64,000 nucleotides of DNA from Ectobius pallidus. Lineage: Eukaryota > Arthropoda > Insecta > Blattodea > Ectobiidae. The stretch covers positions 41,121,825 to 41,185,824 of the forward strand of contig CAXKWD010000005.1 in the NCBI GenBank assembly GCA_964059195.1, given 5' to 3'. A program made the position numbers and the translations under genes. Positions 12,383 through 23,448 of the stretch are shown here, one piece after another; position 1 is the stretch's first letter; every line of letters starts with the position of its first letter. Under the pieces are notes generated by a model. That model was given only the letters and a program-made list of their open reading frames with translations, was not told the DNA's origin and did not search any database.

Positions 12383-13796
12383 ATTGTTTTCAAAAAATTC
12401 TCTAGGATGAAACATTTTGCCTATAACATGTTCATTATGAAATTATCTTAAAATTTTACTCATTTTTATAAGAAATGAAGCAAACCTTTAGGAATTTATA
12501 TCTCCTTTCTTCTCAAATAGTTATTAACATCATTAATAGTAATAATAATAATAATAATAATAAGTAAATGGCACAAGATAATGGTGAATTATAATAATAA
12601 TTTATGTTGCTTCCTTTCCTTTCAGGTTGCACAAAAATGCATGTGAATTTCCTTCATGACGATTCACAGGAAAGAGACCACCGGATATTGATGGACCAAC
12701 ACTTAAATAACACTATCTAGTAGCCTACTTTGGAAAACTGTTAAGCTACGGTTGATTGGTGAAGGAGAATTGGAAGTGTGAAAGAGGAAGTCTGCGTGAA
12801 GATATTTTACGTTTTTAAATCCTTTGCCTGTATTCTACTATAAATAATTATTGAGGAGGAAAATAAAAACTAATAGGACCAAAGACCACACCTTAATTAA
12901 AAATTTAACATCCTTCCTCATTAGATATGGATATATTATATTCATGAAATCTCCGAATATTATTTTAGTCCGGTTTTTAAGAGTGTAGGTCTTTGGTCAA
13001 TCGTTTCTTTGTTCAAACTTAGAAGCGATAACGCAGCCTAGTGCCTCTTTCATGTCAAATAAATTGTGGTTAGACCTATAAATTCGTCCACCTCACTTTG
13101 AAATCAACGGAAGATTTTGGAAATTTGTTTGAAATTAATAGGTGTGTCTCTGCAGGGGAAAATAAAAAATAAAAAAAAAAAAACTTGCAATAAAAGTTTC
13201 CCGAAACCGTATACCCAGTCGAAATTTTGAGACTAGAACCTTTGTTTATGTCTATAACCGCAAAAGAATTTATTTCCCAGAAAGATACTTCAGAATGTGT
13301 ACACCCCTAGCGAAGAGAGAAGAATAAAACACAGAGAAGCATTGTTGTCAATTAGAAGTGAAACATCTGTTGGTGTATTGAATTTCATAGGCATTCTTCA
13401 TGAAAGGAGCAGTATGTTGGATAATGATGTTCATACAGTAAACACAGACATCAAAAGCAAGCACAGACATAGCCCTATCAGTACATAACAATACGACTGT
13501 TAAGTTTAAAGCTGACAGATATGCTACCAATAATCGGTTCCCATTGTACAGTGGAAGGACTACGCTTAGAATAAGTTTTGATCAAAGGGAAATTTATGTT
13601 TTGTGCAACATTTTTAATATAAATTTCATATTACTATTAGTTTTTCAACACAATATGAAATCTGCAACTTATTTTCATTGCATGTATAGAACCTTCTTGT
13701 TAATTTGATCAGAACTAAAAAAAAAAAAAAAAAAAAATATGCCGCCAGAATTGTAAACATATTCGATAGTTACCATCTCGCATTCACTTCTATTCA

Positions 13797-13840
<44 letters not shown>

Positions 13841-14275
13841 CTAATTTAAAACAGCGTCACCCAGGTTTTGTAATTTGTAATTCGAAATTATCTCATGAAG
13901 GAGTTTCGATTTTCAAGCTCTATGTATGTAGAGTTGAAATGAGGAAAAACGACTTATCACAATAAAATTATTTCTTCGGAAAAATGCTTTTTATGGTTCA
14001 TAGACTTTGATTTTTTTTTTTGCAACCCGTTGCTTCTACAAACCATGAAAATATTAAGACCGCGATATAAGAAGAAACAGAAATTCCAATAACATAAAAT
14101 TGTACTGTTTCTACGGTATATTTATTTCCCACTTTAATCTCTCATTTTGGGGATGAAATCAAAAAGAAAATTAATATCATCTTCACACTTTACTTCCCTA
14201 AAACCAGGGACAATAATTTACTGCGCACATACAGTAGGACTTGAATGTTCCATCGTATTTTGAGGATTTTTGCTT
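12383..14275. other. AT-rich stretch with microsatellites
   Basis: No gene is seen. Simple repeats: (AAT)n at about 12538-12563, an A-rich tract near 13165-13184, a poly-A run at about 13719-13737 and a 40-bp (AT)n at about 13799-13838. ORFs here are short, and one is simply the translated AT repeat. Confidence 0.6.
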
Positions 14276-15170
14276 ACTTCTGACATAGCATACTCGCTAC
14301 TCATGGTTGGCACAAACTCAGGAAGAGATAGACTAACTGAATATATGCTACTAACTTTGTAAGCCGACCTCTTACTAAGTGCCAGTATGGTACTTTAAGA
14401 GATTGTGTGTGGGGGACGAAAAATGTCTGTCCGTCTGTCTGTCTGTCTGTCTGTCCGTATGTCTGTACGCGCCGTAACTCAAATACGCTTATCGGATTTT
14501 CATGAAACTTGGTATACGCATTTATAATGTCCATGGGAAGAACCCTATTGTTATTGAACCAAATCGGTTCACCGCACCGGTAACGGCGTCAAACCCAATT
14601 TAGTGTTTTTATTTAAAAGCGCCATAACTCAAATACGCTATATCTGATTTTCATGAAACTTGGTATACATATTTATAATGTCCATGGGAATACGTCTGCT
14701 GATACTGGACGAAATCAGTTGGTCGGTACCGGAATAATGCCCAATTTAGTGCATTTTTATGGTATTATATAACAAAAGGCCCCATAACTCAAATATGCTT
14801 TATCGGATTTCCATGAAACTTGGTATACGCATTTATAACGTCCATGGCAATCAGCCTATTAATTTTGGACCTAATCGGTTGACCGGTACCAGAGTAACGA
14901 CTAATTATATGTCACATGTTTTTTTTAATTTTTGTCTACCAGTATAATTTGACAGTTAACACTATTCCTATGTACTGCGTACATAGGACTAAAAGTGTTC
15001 AATCCTATTTTACATGCTTTTTATTTAAATTTTAATTGATGACTTTAATGGGCATGCCCCATCGCAGTGCTTATTTCTCAACTAATACAAAGCCTACAGC
15101 GATTAAAAACTTATCAGTGGATATAACTTTTTACAGACTTCTGATATAGCATACTCGGTACCCATCGCTG
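14276..15170. mobile_element. Insertion bounded by a 21-bp near-perfect direct repeat, contains family 1
   Basis: 'acttctgacatagcatactc' at 14276 recurs with one mismatch at 15137, and similarity continues about 15 bp further ('tac-catggttgg' against 'tacccatcgctgg'). Between the two lie the family 1 repeat and a tail without ORFs. Part of the same flanking sequence occurs inverted at about 36360-36500. The unit is probably one transposon of unknown class. Confidence 0.5.
14385..14945 (+). repeat. Dispersed family 1: (TCTG)n plus three ~150-160-bp subunits
   Basis: The unit begins 'aagtgccagtatggtacttt', then has a (TCTG/TCCG)n tract (about 14424-14466), then three imperfect tandem subunits. 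Each starts 'aactcaaatacgct' (about 14476, 14626 and 14786) and contains 'catgaaacttggtata', 'ataatgtccatggg' and 'aatcggtt-accg'. Other copies are at 20904, 22170, 31088, 31755 and 37445. Small ORFs across it are the translated repeat, not a gene. Confidence 0.85.
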
Positions 15171-16403
15171 GTACAGCTCAGTCTTGATACTAGTTTTCTT
15201 TAGGTATTGTTCTTTTTTCTTCTTTTTCGTTCTTTCTTCTTCTTTTTTCCTATTCAACCACCTACCTACCGATAAAATATTTATCTGGCATGCAGCGAGC
15301 TTATCTCAAAGTTGTCCTAGAATTGCGTAATACGATCTCCCGACAAAAAAACTATCTAGAAGGTCAAATCTTAGTTAAGCTATGGGGGTGGATAGAGTAG
15401 CTGATAAAGTACCAATTGCTCTTTACCAAGATCAGGTGGAAATCAATGGGCTGTTCACTGGAGCTTCGTAGCCATATCAATTTCAGGATTGATGATGGAA
15501 GATTTAACATATTCAATACGGCCGTTTTACTCGTAGGTTCACGTTTTATTGATTAATGCACTTAAAATAGGGGTTTATTGTCCTACTTACTAATATTTTA
15601 ACAAAGCAGTCAGTAATCTCATAATCACAGTCCAAATAGAGATTCATAAGAATGTTCTTCGAAATCCAAGTAACAGAAAAAAATATATAATAGAAATATG
15701 TAAGCTATCAATGATACCTTGTAACAGTATTATTTTAATTCGTTGTAATCGGAACGGCAAGGGTGAAAAGGCTTCATTTTAATTAAGGAGTTTTACCGAA
15801 AAAAAACTTCTATAAGACAGATTAATACAATAATATCTCAATTACACTCGTTTCCATTATTATTATTATTATTATTTATCTTCTGTTTTCCTATTAGAAA
15901 CCAAGTTACCAAAGCTATTGATTCCAATATCCTAGTAACCTATTTTCTTCAATACGGCCAATACAATTTTTGTTAATTCGATACTAAAATGTAAAGTAAA
16001 TATGCAGAGTTTAAACTTATATATAGCCGATAAATTTAAAATATAATTTCAAACTAAATGGTTTTATTTGAAACTTATATAACTACTTAAATTTATTTGA
16101 AACTTATATAACTACTTAAATATTCGCTAATGTTCCAACTGCTAACTCTACTTTCCTTTGAGCTGGACATGAATCATGATCTTCTATGTAAGAGGGAACA
16201 TGAATGAAACTAGTTTAATACTCGCTAAACGATTTACAAGCTTACAATTTATTTCTGAACCCAAAGAATTTGAAAAACACTATTACGGTAAGACCAAATG
16301 ATTACGGTAACCGAAACCAGCTGCCTACAAGACAATTCATACATGGCTAAAAACGTCGGCCTATATCACATAACACAAAATTAATTTAAGTGTATAGCAT
16401 CAG
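15171..16403. other. No gene; short duplication
   Basis: AT-rich DNA with a (TTA)n stretch near 15858-15877 and a direct duplication of about 29 bp around 'atttgaaacttatataacta' (about 16067-16120). Confidence 0.5.
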
Positions 16404-17368
16404 AGGCCCTTCTTTCTATATTAACAAAAGGAAGTGTCTGTCTTTTTGTCCGTCTGTCTGTCTGTCCGCGATGCCCAGCGAAATCTACTCAACGCAGAGA
16501 TCTGAAATTTTAAACATATGTGGACTGAAGGGTCGGAAAATGCACCTCGAAGCCGGAATTTTAAATTTCGCTTTCGTTCGTGAGTTATGAATGAAAAACG
16601 GGAATAAAACGTGCATTTTTTTCGTTTTCGAAGCATCGGTTTTGAGTAATACAATTCAATGTCAAATCAATTACAGTAGGCTTTGGCTATTTTTGTCATA
16701 CCTTGGACATAAAACCATCGCGATCGCTTGAATGTTGTAAGCTCACGCTGGTCGATTCATTTGTTTATAATGTCAAGGCATGCAGACATATGAAATTTTC
16801 AACCTACACCGAAGAGGGACAATCAATATAGGCCCAATATGGTCAAACGTTCTTCGATTTGGACGAAACTCACTACACAGGGGTTTTCTGGGCCAAGGAC
16901 CTCGAATCTGAGGTCGCTTTTACCAGGCGACGCTATCTAATCGTGGTATGTAATTCATATGATTTAGGTGTTAATAAATATAATGATTTAACTATTATTC
17001 TCTTATTTTTTAATTTTTGAAATAATTATCGCGGGCGATCGTTTGATTTTTTAAGTCCATCCTAGACGATTCATTTGTTTATAAGATCAAGGCCCGCAGA
17101 CATATGAAATTTTCAACCTACACGGAAGAGGGATAATCAATATAGGCCTAAATATGGTTAAACATCGTTCGATTTTGACTAAACTCACTATACATGGGTT
17201 TTCTGTACCACGGAACTCGAATCTGAGGTCGCCTTTACCAGGCGATGCTACCTAATCGTGATATGTAGTCCACGTGATTTAGGTATTAATAAATATAATG
17301 ATTTAAGCTCTTAATTTTTAATTGTTGTAATAATTATCGCGGGCGAAGCAGTGGGCACATGCTAGTCA
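16404..17368 (-). repeat. Dispersed family 2, long copy with internal duplication
   Basis: On the minus strand the copy starts at the 'gcttcgcccgcgata' head (about 17335-17366) and ends with a (CAGA)n tract and 'acacttccttttgttaatat' near 16404-16470. An internal segment of about 310 bp is duplicated: 'gcagacatatgaaattttca' occurs near 16783 and 17096, and both copies run through 'gaggtcgc-tttaccaggcg' to 'taattatcgcgggcga'. Compare the plus copy at 28931-29566. It has no coding capacity. Confidence 0.8.
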
Positions 17369-18969
17369 TAAATAAATCCATTTTACAATAATTATACTTG
17401 AAACAAATTTGTGCTGAATACCAAGGTTCAGTAATAAATGAACACACTCCTTGTGATATAATATCGTAATGGAGCTTTCGATTTAAAGTCATTCCTACTA
17501 GAGAGCCATTTGATTATAGTGAAGAAGACATGCACCGTTAAAGGCTGACATACAAACATCATTACTTAATGATCATTTACTGTACTATGTTAACTGAAAT
17601 TGAAATTCCTAAAAACCAGTTTCCTTATATTTTAATGAGGCCTCGTTTAAAACTCCCCTATCTTTAATGTCCCAAAATCATTTTCTTCTCCTTCTTGTTT
17701 TTCGTCTTCCTGTTTATTATAGGCCTAGGAACTATCTTATATTTCCATGCTGATTACAAGGCTTCTCATGATTGATTGTGGATGTGGTAGTTAGCCCGTC
17801 CTCGAGAAATGGAGAATATTACTGATTTTGATCAATGAATGCTGTGACCGATATTACAGTAGCCAGGAGATTAATGTCAATTCCGAACGGTGGGCTTTCC
17901 ATATGATTAAGTTAACAGAGTCACTATATAAAGTAGAGTCACTATATAAGTTCTCTAGCAATGGAAATTTGCGGAAAAGTTCATGACATATCACATACGG
18001 TGTAATCTGCGCCACGATTGTAATTTGTAACATACGGTAAAAAGGTGGTGTAATCTGCGCCACTAACATACTGTATGACGTAATCGCGGCACGAAATATC
18101 TGACGTGAGTACCTCAGATCTCCAAAACTAGAAAATATTTCTAATATTACTCAATTATTATATTTTTCCCAACTCACCACACTTGACGCTGGCCATAAAA
18201 TGATATACCAATGATTGAAAATCTTGATATCTTAGGATCTTGTCTGGTTTCAAATTCTGAATTAGATTGGCTACGTTTTTGAGAATTTTGTTTGTACATT
18301 CTTATTCTTTCATAATTTAACCCGATAAATGAAGAGAAATATACATTATATGCCTAGGAATGTTGGTTTTAATAGGGAGCGATATTTAAACTTTCTTGTT
18401 ATTATCTTGACAATGTTAGAGGACCTATAATAGGTTATCTATTAGGTGCTATTTGTAATTAAAATAAATATAGAAGCGTTCGGAATAAGTTCCATATGCA
18501 ATAATGTACAGTTATTCACATAAACGACCCTGCGAAATTTTATTACATGCATATAAGTTATCAAAATGTATATTCAAAATTGGGTTGATTGGTTACGCTC
18601 TGAAACACTAGTATGCTTATACAATGACACCTCACATGATTGTGTACAGGGTAAGAAGAAGAAACGTACAGTTTCAAAATATTTAAATATTGTTTGTATC
18701 AGATTTGCAAGTAGAATGTTTAGTTTTGGAGTCATGCGCACCTTAAAAGTTCTGCCTTTAACGTCCATTAAGGCTTGAGTAAGATTAAAGACATATTATA
18801 TTGGTTGACGTTAAGAAGTTCTATTAAGTCTTAACATTTCAAAGTTATTCTTGCATATTGTTGCTGAACTGTGACATGAATATATTAAGATGTTCACTGT
18901 TGTTTTAGGTATACTGTTATACTTACTTACTTAAGTAATAGACAATTCATTAGCAAACTAAAGGAATAT
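17369..18969. other. No gene; two short tandem duplications
   Basis: 'gagtcactatataa' is doubled at about 17926-17959, and 'ggtgtaatctgcgccac' occurs at about 17999 and 18047. Small overlapping ORFs near 18570 have no domain. Confidence 0.5.
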
Positions 18970-19600
18970 TATATATTTTATGGAATCCGAAAGTCCATTG
19001 CCGCGCTTACCTGAGCCCGCCATTCATCCCTATTCTGTGCTAACTCCATCCAACCACCCGTCAAAAATGCTGCTTCCCATAAATATTTCGTAATATTGTC
19101 CTAACACCTACATCTAGGTCTTCCGAATGGTCCTTCCCCCTTAGGGTCACCCAGTCAATACTTTTGTGATATGTCTTTCCTCCCTCATGCGCGCAGCATG
19201 AACGGCCCAACTCATCCTCCGGGATTTAATTACCCTTACTGTATCGAGTGAAGGGTACAGGTTATGAAGCTTGTCGTTATGCTGTTTTCTCCAGCCCCAT
19301 TTCATCTCTCTTAGGCCCAAATATTTTCCTAAGCACCCTGTTTTCGAATACCCTTAGACTATGTTCTTCCAGGAAGCGACCATGTCTCATACCCATATAA
19401 TACAACCGCAGGACAGTTGTCTCTTAAATTTTTCTTTTTATATTTCTGGACAGAAGACGAGAAGGCGTGTTTGAACTGCATAAAAACAAGCAATCTATAG
19501 TTCCTGCGATTTTTCGACTTCCTCTGTGTAGTCCCTACCCGGAGATCCAAACTAGGGACTATTTTTCCGGAAAATTTTACACTGACAGGGTCCATAAGTG
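18970..19600 (-). pseudogene. Degenerate non-LTR reverse transcriptase C-terminus
   Basis: Read on the minus strand, the frame at 19359-19595 ends with 'PAVVLYGYETWSL', the conserved block downstream of the palm in many insect non-LTR reverse transcriptases (P-V-V-L-Y-G-C-E-T-W-S-L). Past a frameshift, more of the same protein can be read in fragments: a 'vFEnkvLRkiFG'-like part near 19320-19350, then parts of the 'GRPrrRWeDNI' region and the Trp-rich tail. Several frameshifts and stops make it an old relic. The left end near 18970 is AT-rich, and I could not define a TSD. The flank 19601-19770 may belong to it. Confidence 0.7.
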
Positions 19601-20040
19601 AAGCAAGTGTTTCTTAACGATATTTTTTTTTACTGCGAGAGGTTGTAACCTCATGCCAAACCCCCAAGCTGGAGTATCACCTCATCCGCTACTGCTTATT
19701 CAATGTTATATTCACAGCTACCCTCCATATCTGGAGACGCCATGCTGTGGTGACAGAGACCCACCACTTATATAGACAGGTATAAAACTTATATATTAGC
19801 ATTCTTAATAGTTCGACCGCTAATTTTTTTAAGTCATTTATTTAACAGCAAAATATTTAAAACATTTTTATTAAGAAACTATTTTATCCTGTGAAAAGAG
19901 CTATATCACTTCCAAATGCAATGTAATTATGAAATGTTTTAAAATGTCATGAACTGGTGATGAATTCTTTCTTACAGAGCTTCTTTATAAACTATATTAT
20001 TGCATCGATATATTGATAATATTTTCAATACTGAAGATTC
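19601..20040. other. No clear feature
   Basis: 19620-19770 is GC-richer and may be an upstream part of the LINE relic or another repeat. The rest is AT-rich. No ORF is worth naming. Confidence 0.4.
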
Positions 20041-20230
20041 GGTAGCGAAAAAAATCACGTTTTCTGCCAGTTTTTCACTAATAACTCGCGAACGAAATCG
20101 AAAATCTGGCTTAGAGGTGCATTCTTCCACCATTCCGTCCATCTACGTTTAAAATTTCATATCTTTGTGTTCGATAGATTTCGCTGTATATCGCGTACAG
20201 TCAGAAAGACAGACAGACAAACACTTCCTC
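20041..20230 (+). repeat. Dispersed family 2, 3' fragment
   Basis: The blocks 'taactcgcgaacgaaa', 'gaggtgcattc', 'aaaatttcatatctt', 'gatagatttcgctg' and 'agacagacagacaaacact' match the end of the family 2 copies at 20560-20760 and 29390-29566. Confidence 0.75.
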
Positions 20231-20780
20231 TTTGGATTGCATTCCACGATTAGAAAGCGCAAACACTTACGCGCGAATCATTCATAAACTAAACGATTAA
20301 TAATTATAATGAAACAGATAAAAATCTTGCTATGGAATGCATTCCACAATTAGAAAGCGCCGCCTGGGAAAACGACCTCAAATATGACCTCAGTATGAAG
20401 GTGATATTGTATTTCGATATATATCGATATGTCAATAAGAGGAAGTGTTTCGATATTTATCGATATATCTATACATATCAATATATCGATAGCCCATATC
20501 TATATATCGATATATTGATATCGATGCAATATTATTTTTATGCATTGATAGCGAAAAAAATCACCTTTTCTGCAAATGTTTCACTCATAACTCGGGAAGG
20601 AAAGCGAAACTCGAAAATCCTACTTCGAGGTGCATTCGGCCAACCTTCTATCCATGTACTTTTAAAATTTCATATCTGTGCGTTCAGTAGATTTTGCTGG
20701 ACAACGCATACAGACAGACAGACAGACAGACAGACAGAAAGACAGACAAACACTTCCTCTTATTATACAGATATATTATA
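20231..20780 (+). repeat. Dispersed family 2, second tandem copy interrupted by TATCGATA-rich sequence
   Basis: The copy starts with 'cacttacgcgcgaatcattc' and 'taaactaaacgattaat', as at 29020-29060, and reaches 'gcgccgcctgggaaaacgac'. It is then interrupted by about 120 bp rich in TATCGATA palindromes (20410-20530). It resumes with 'gcgaaaaaaatcaccttttc' and ends in a (CAGA)n tract (20710-20750). The 158-aa ORF across it is a translated repeat. Confidence 0.75.
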
Positions 20781-21739
20781 TGTATATATACAGACTATAT
20801 GTGTATAGGTATACACCAATACATTTACATATATAAGAAGCATAGGTATTTTGTGATACTAAATTAATGTTAATAAGAATCAGGTAAACTGATGTAACAA
20901 AGTGCCAGTATACTTTTATTAAGTGCCAGTATGGTACTTGATGAGATTATGTGCAGGAATGAAACATGTCTGTCCGTCCGTCCGTGTGCCTGTACGCGCG
21001 ATAACTCAAATACGCTTTATTGGATTTTAATGAAACTTGGTATATATGTTTATAATATCCATGGGAAGAACCCTATTGTTATTGGACCAAATCGGTTCAC
21101 CGGTATCGGAGTAAAAACCAATTTAGTGTTTTTATTTATAAGCGCCATAACTCAAATACGCTTTATCGGATTTTTTGAAACTTAGTATACACATTTATAA
21201 TGTCCATGGGAAGACGTCTGTTGATATTGGACCAAATCGGTTGACTGTTACAAGAATAATGCCCAAATTAGTGCATTTTTATGGTATTATATAACAAAAG
21301 GCTCCATAACTCAAATATGCTTTATCGGATTTTCATGAAACTTGGTATAAGGATTTATAACGTCCACGGCAAAAAGCTTATTAATTTTGGACGTAATCGG
21401 TTGACCGGTACCAGAGTAACGACTAATTAAAGATCACATGTTTTTTAAGTTATGTGTATACCGGTACTACAATGCCGCATTTTTAATCATTTGAGGGCTT
21501 TGTGTGCAGTGCAGTCAGATGTTTGTTTACTTCGTTGATGTATTTGAAATTGAGAAGGCTTACTACATGAATACTGTTGTATACAGAAGGTGCATTACTG
21601 TGAAATAATTAGCGGAGTTATATGCCACTGAATGTTGCGAATTGACATATTTTAAGAATTTCAAGTTGCAATACATTGTGATTTGACTATTAACACTATT
21701 CCTTCACATATGCTTATGAAACTACATCGTCAAACTGAG

Positions 21740-21805
21740 TTGGCCGAATGGTAACGTCTTGGATTCGTATTCTGGATGTCCCTGGTTCAAATCGAGGACC
21801 CGGCC
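21740..21805 (+). repeat. tRNA-like segment inside the inverted-repeat element
   Basis: An A-box-like TTGGCCGAATGGTAACG is followed by a B-box-like GGTTCAAATCG at normal tRNA spacing. After these come 'gacccggccg' and, shortly after, a run of more than 30 T, which would terminate pol III. Stems typical of a functional tRNA are not convincing, so I call it tRNA-derived. The copies at 30630-30687 and 31420-31460 are the two halves of the same segment, split by a hAT insertion. Confidence 0.6.
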
Positions 21806-21812
21806 GATTTGA

Positions 21813-21818
<6 letters not shown>

Positions 21819-21856
<38 letters not shown>
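21819..21856 (+). repeat. Poly-T tract
   Basis: An uninterrupted T run of more than 30 bases follows the tRNA-like segment. Confidence 0.95.
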
Positions 21857-21860
<4 letters not shown>

Positions 21861-22169
21861 GAGTGTGCGATTGTCAAGGTATCACAAATCTGTAGTTCTG
21901 CTGACGCTGGTCGATTTTAATCTGATTAAAAAAATATATATATTTTCTGCACATCATAGTTGCAATTATAATTGATTCAACAAAAGCATACTGGCACTTT
22001 GTTATATCAGTTTACCTGATTTTTTAATCAGTGAAAATTGGAACGTATCTGAAGGAATAATGTTATTTGTCATAGTTAACTGTATTGCAACTTCCAAAGC
22101 CGTATAATACTGTAAAACAATATGTTGTCATGATAACTAATTTGCATTTGATAAATGCTTTCTAATATA

Positions 22170-22376
22170 TTACCATAATATAGGCACTAAATTGGGCTTT
22201 ACTCCGGTACCGGTCAACCGATTTGGTCCAATATCAATAGGGTTCTTCCCATTGCGTATACCAAGTTTCATGAATATCCGATTTAGCGTATTTGAGTTAT
22301 CGCGCGTAAGACACACGGACAGACGGACAGACATTTTCCCTTCCCCACACAATCTCATAAAGCACCATGCTGTCAC
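22170..22376 (-). repeat. Dispersed family 1 fragment
   Basis: The minus strand reads 'aagtgacagcatggtgcttt', a (TCTG/TCCG) tract, 'cgcgataactcaaatacgct', 'catgaaacttggtata', and then 'gaccaaatcggttgaccgg'. Only the first subunit is present, with a deletion. Confidence 0.8.
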
Positions 22377-22731
22377 TTAATAAACAATGAAATTAAAAAA
22401 AAATGGAAATTGCAAAAAAGAACAATTCTTTTAATAATGTAGGCCTAGTGCATGCACTTATGTCTACAGATGTTAACATTAATTTTGTGCTCTAGTACGA
22501 CTGAATGTTTACATGTTGAGGCAACGCTCAATGTCCCATTCGCCTCAACCTACACAAAGCAATGGTCCGGGCGTTCCTAACTTTCTTGATTTGGGTCTGG
22601 TGATCACTTTGAGTATGTACAGTTATGTACCATTGCACTCAGTATATCGACACAAACATCGATTGGAAAAGTGATCCAATTAGGTGACTGTTAATACAAT
22701 GAACGCCGCTTATTGCGATCGCGACGCAGCT

Positions 22732-22746
22732 AATCTGATAATATTA
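22732..22746. repeat. Left 15-bp TSD of an I-type LINE
   Basis: AATCTGATAATATTA here is identical to 23434-23448 and is followed by the (TTA)n tail of the LINE. Confidence 0.75.
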
Positions 22747-23433
22747 TTATTATTATTGAATTCCCAAAAATACAGAACCCTATTTTACCAGATGGCATAT
22801 TAGGGTTATAGATTAAACATATATACAGAGTATACAGTAAACTACATATACATATTACAATTTTGCAAAAACACTATTCACGAAACATAAAACAACTTTA
22901 TAACTTTGCTTATTTAAGAAGAGACGGTAGATTGGTGTAGTAAAGTCAAAATTTAGAAAATTTAAATATAATATTAACTGATAACGTTCATGCATAAATA
23001 ATGGACAATGAAATAAGAGGTGTCTAACAGATTGGCTTTCCTCTTTACATTTACAATTTGCAGAGGTAGAAATTTTAAATCTATGTAAGTATTCACCAAA
23101 TTTCCCATGCCCTGTTAAGAATTGAGTCATAATATAATCCGGAATCAAAAGTGTACAAGCTATTCTATCTTACACTCATGGGAAAAACAAATCTTTCGTT
23201 GTGCTGCCGTTATTCGTTTCTTGCCAAATCCCATTGGCTGTGCATATGTTCTCTTAATGTTTTCTTAATGAAGGATAGAGGGCATAAACTATAGGAAGTT
23301 TTAACATTTGAAGAAGCACCTAACTTAGCTAATTCGTCTGCTTTCTCACTTCCTACATTTCCCATGTGACCTCGGATCCAGGTTAAACAAATATGAATTG
23401 TGCTTGTATTTAGTGCATGTCTAATGTCTGTAG
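22747..23433 (-). mobile_element. 5'-truncated I-type LINE with 15-bp TSD
   Basis: The minus-strand element ends in a short (TAA)n tail, seen on the plus strand just after the left TSD. TAA tails and an RNase H domain after the RT are known for the I clade. It contains the end of the RNase H domain, the C-terminal zinc knuckle and the 3' UTR. Truncation lies inside the RNase H domain. The perfect 15-bp TSD fixes both ends. Confidence 0.78.
22855..23433 (-). pseudogene. LINE RNase H end and C-terminal zinc knuckle
   Basis: The minus frame 23210-23433 encodes 'CLTWIRGHMGNVGSEKADELA', the H-x2-G-x-x-G-x-E-x-A-D end of an RNase HI domain found in I/R1-type LINEs. The frame at 22855-23148 continues with 'TGHGKFGEYLHRF' and the zinc knuckle CKCKEESQSVRHLLFHC (C-x-C-x8-H-x4-C). 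About 60 bp with a frame break separates the two parts. The RT and endonuclease are absent. ORF residues upstream of 23433 lie beyond the TSD and are probably chance. Confidence 0.8.
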
Positions 23434-23448
23434 AATCTGATAATATTA
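23434..23448. repeat. Right 15-bp TSD of the I-type LINE
   Basis: AATCTGATAATATTA, identical to 22732-22746. Confidence 0.75.

Larger units (their letters stand above)
20877..22023 (+). mobile_element. Complete inverted-repeat element with family 1 repeats and tRNA-like boxes
   Basis: About 40-bp inverted ends: the left starts 'aatcaggtaaactgatgtaa' (20879) and the right is its near-complement ending near 22023. Between them lie family 1 subrepeats (20904-21440), a unique middle (21441-21730), a tRNA-like segment (about 21740-21805), a T tract (about 21819-21856) and 'cgctggtcgattttaatctg'. The same order, inverted, is seen at 30427-32140 and, with deletions, at 36943-37690. There is no transposase, so it would depend on another element. 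Confidence 0.82.

Noticed and set aside
20332..20808. 158-aa ORF
   Set aside because: It spans family 2 repeats, a TATCGATA tract and a (CAGA)n tract; it is a translated repeat.
21740..21805. Functional tRNA gene
   Set aside because: The boxes fit, but the stems do not, and the segment is an internal part of a repeated element.
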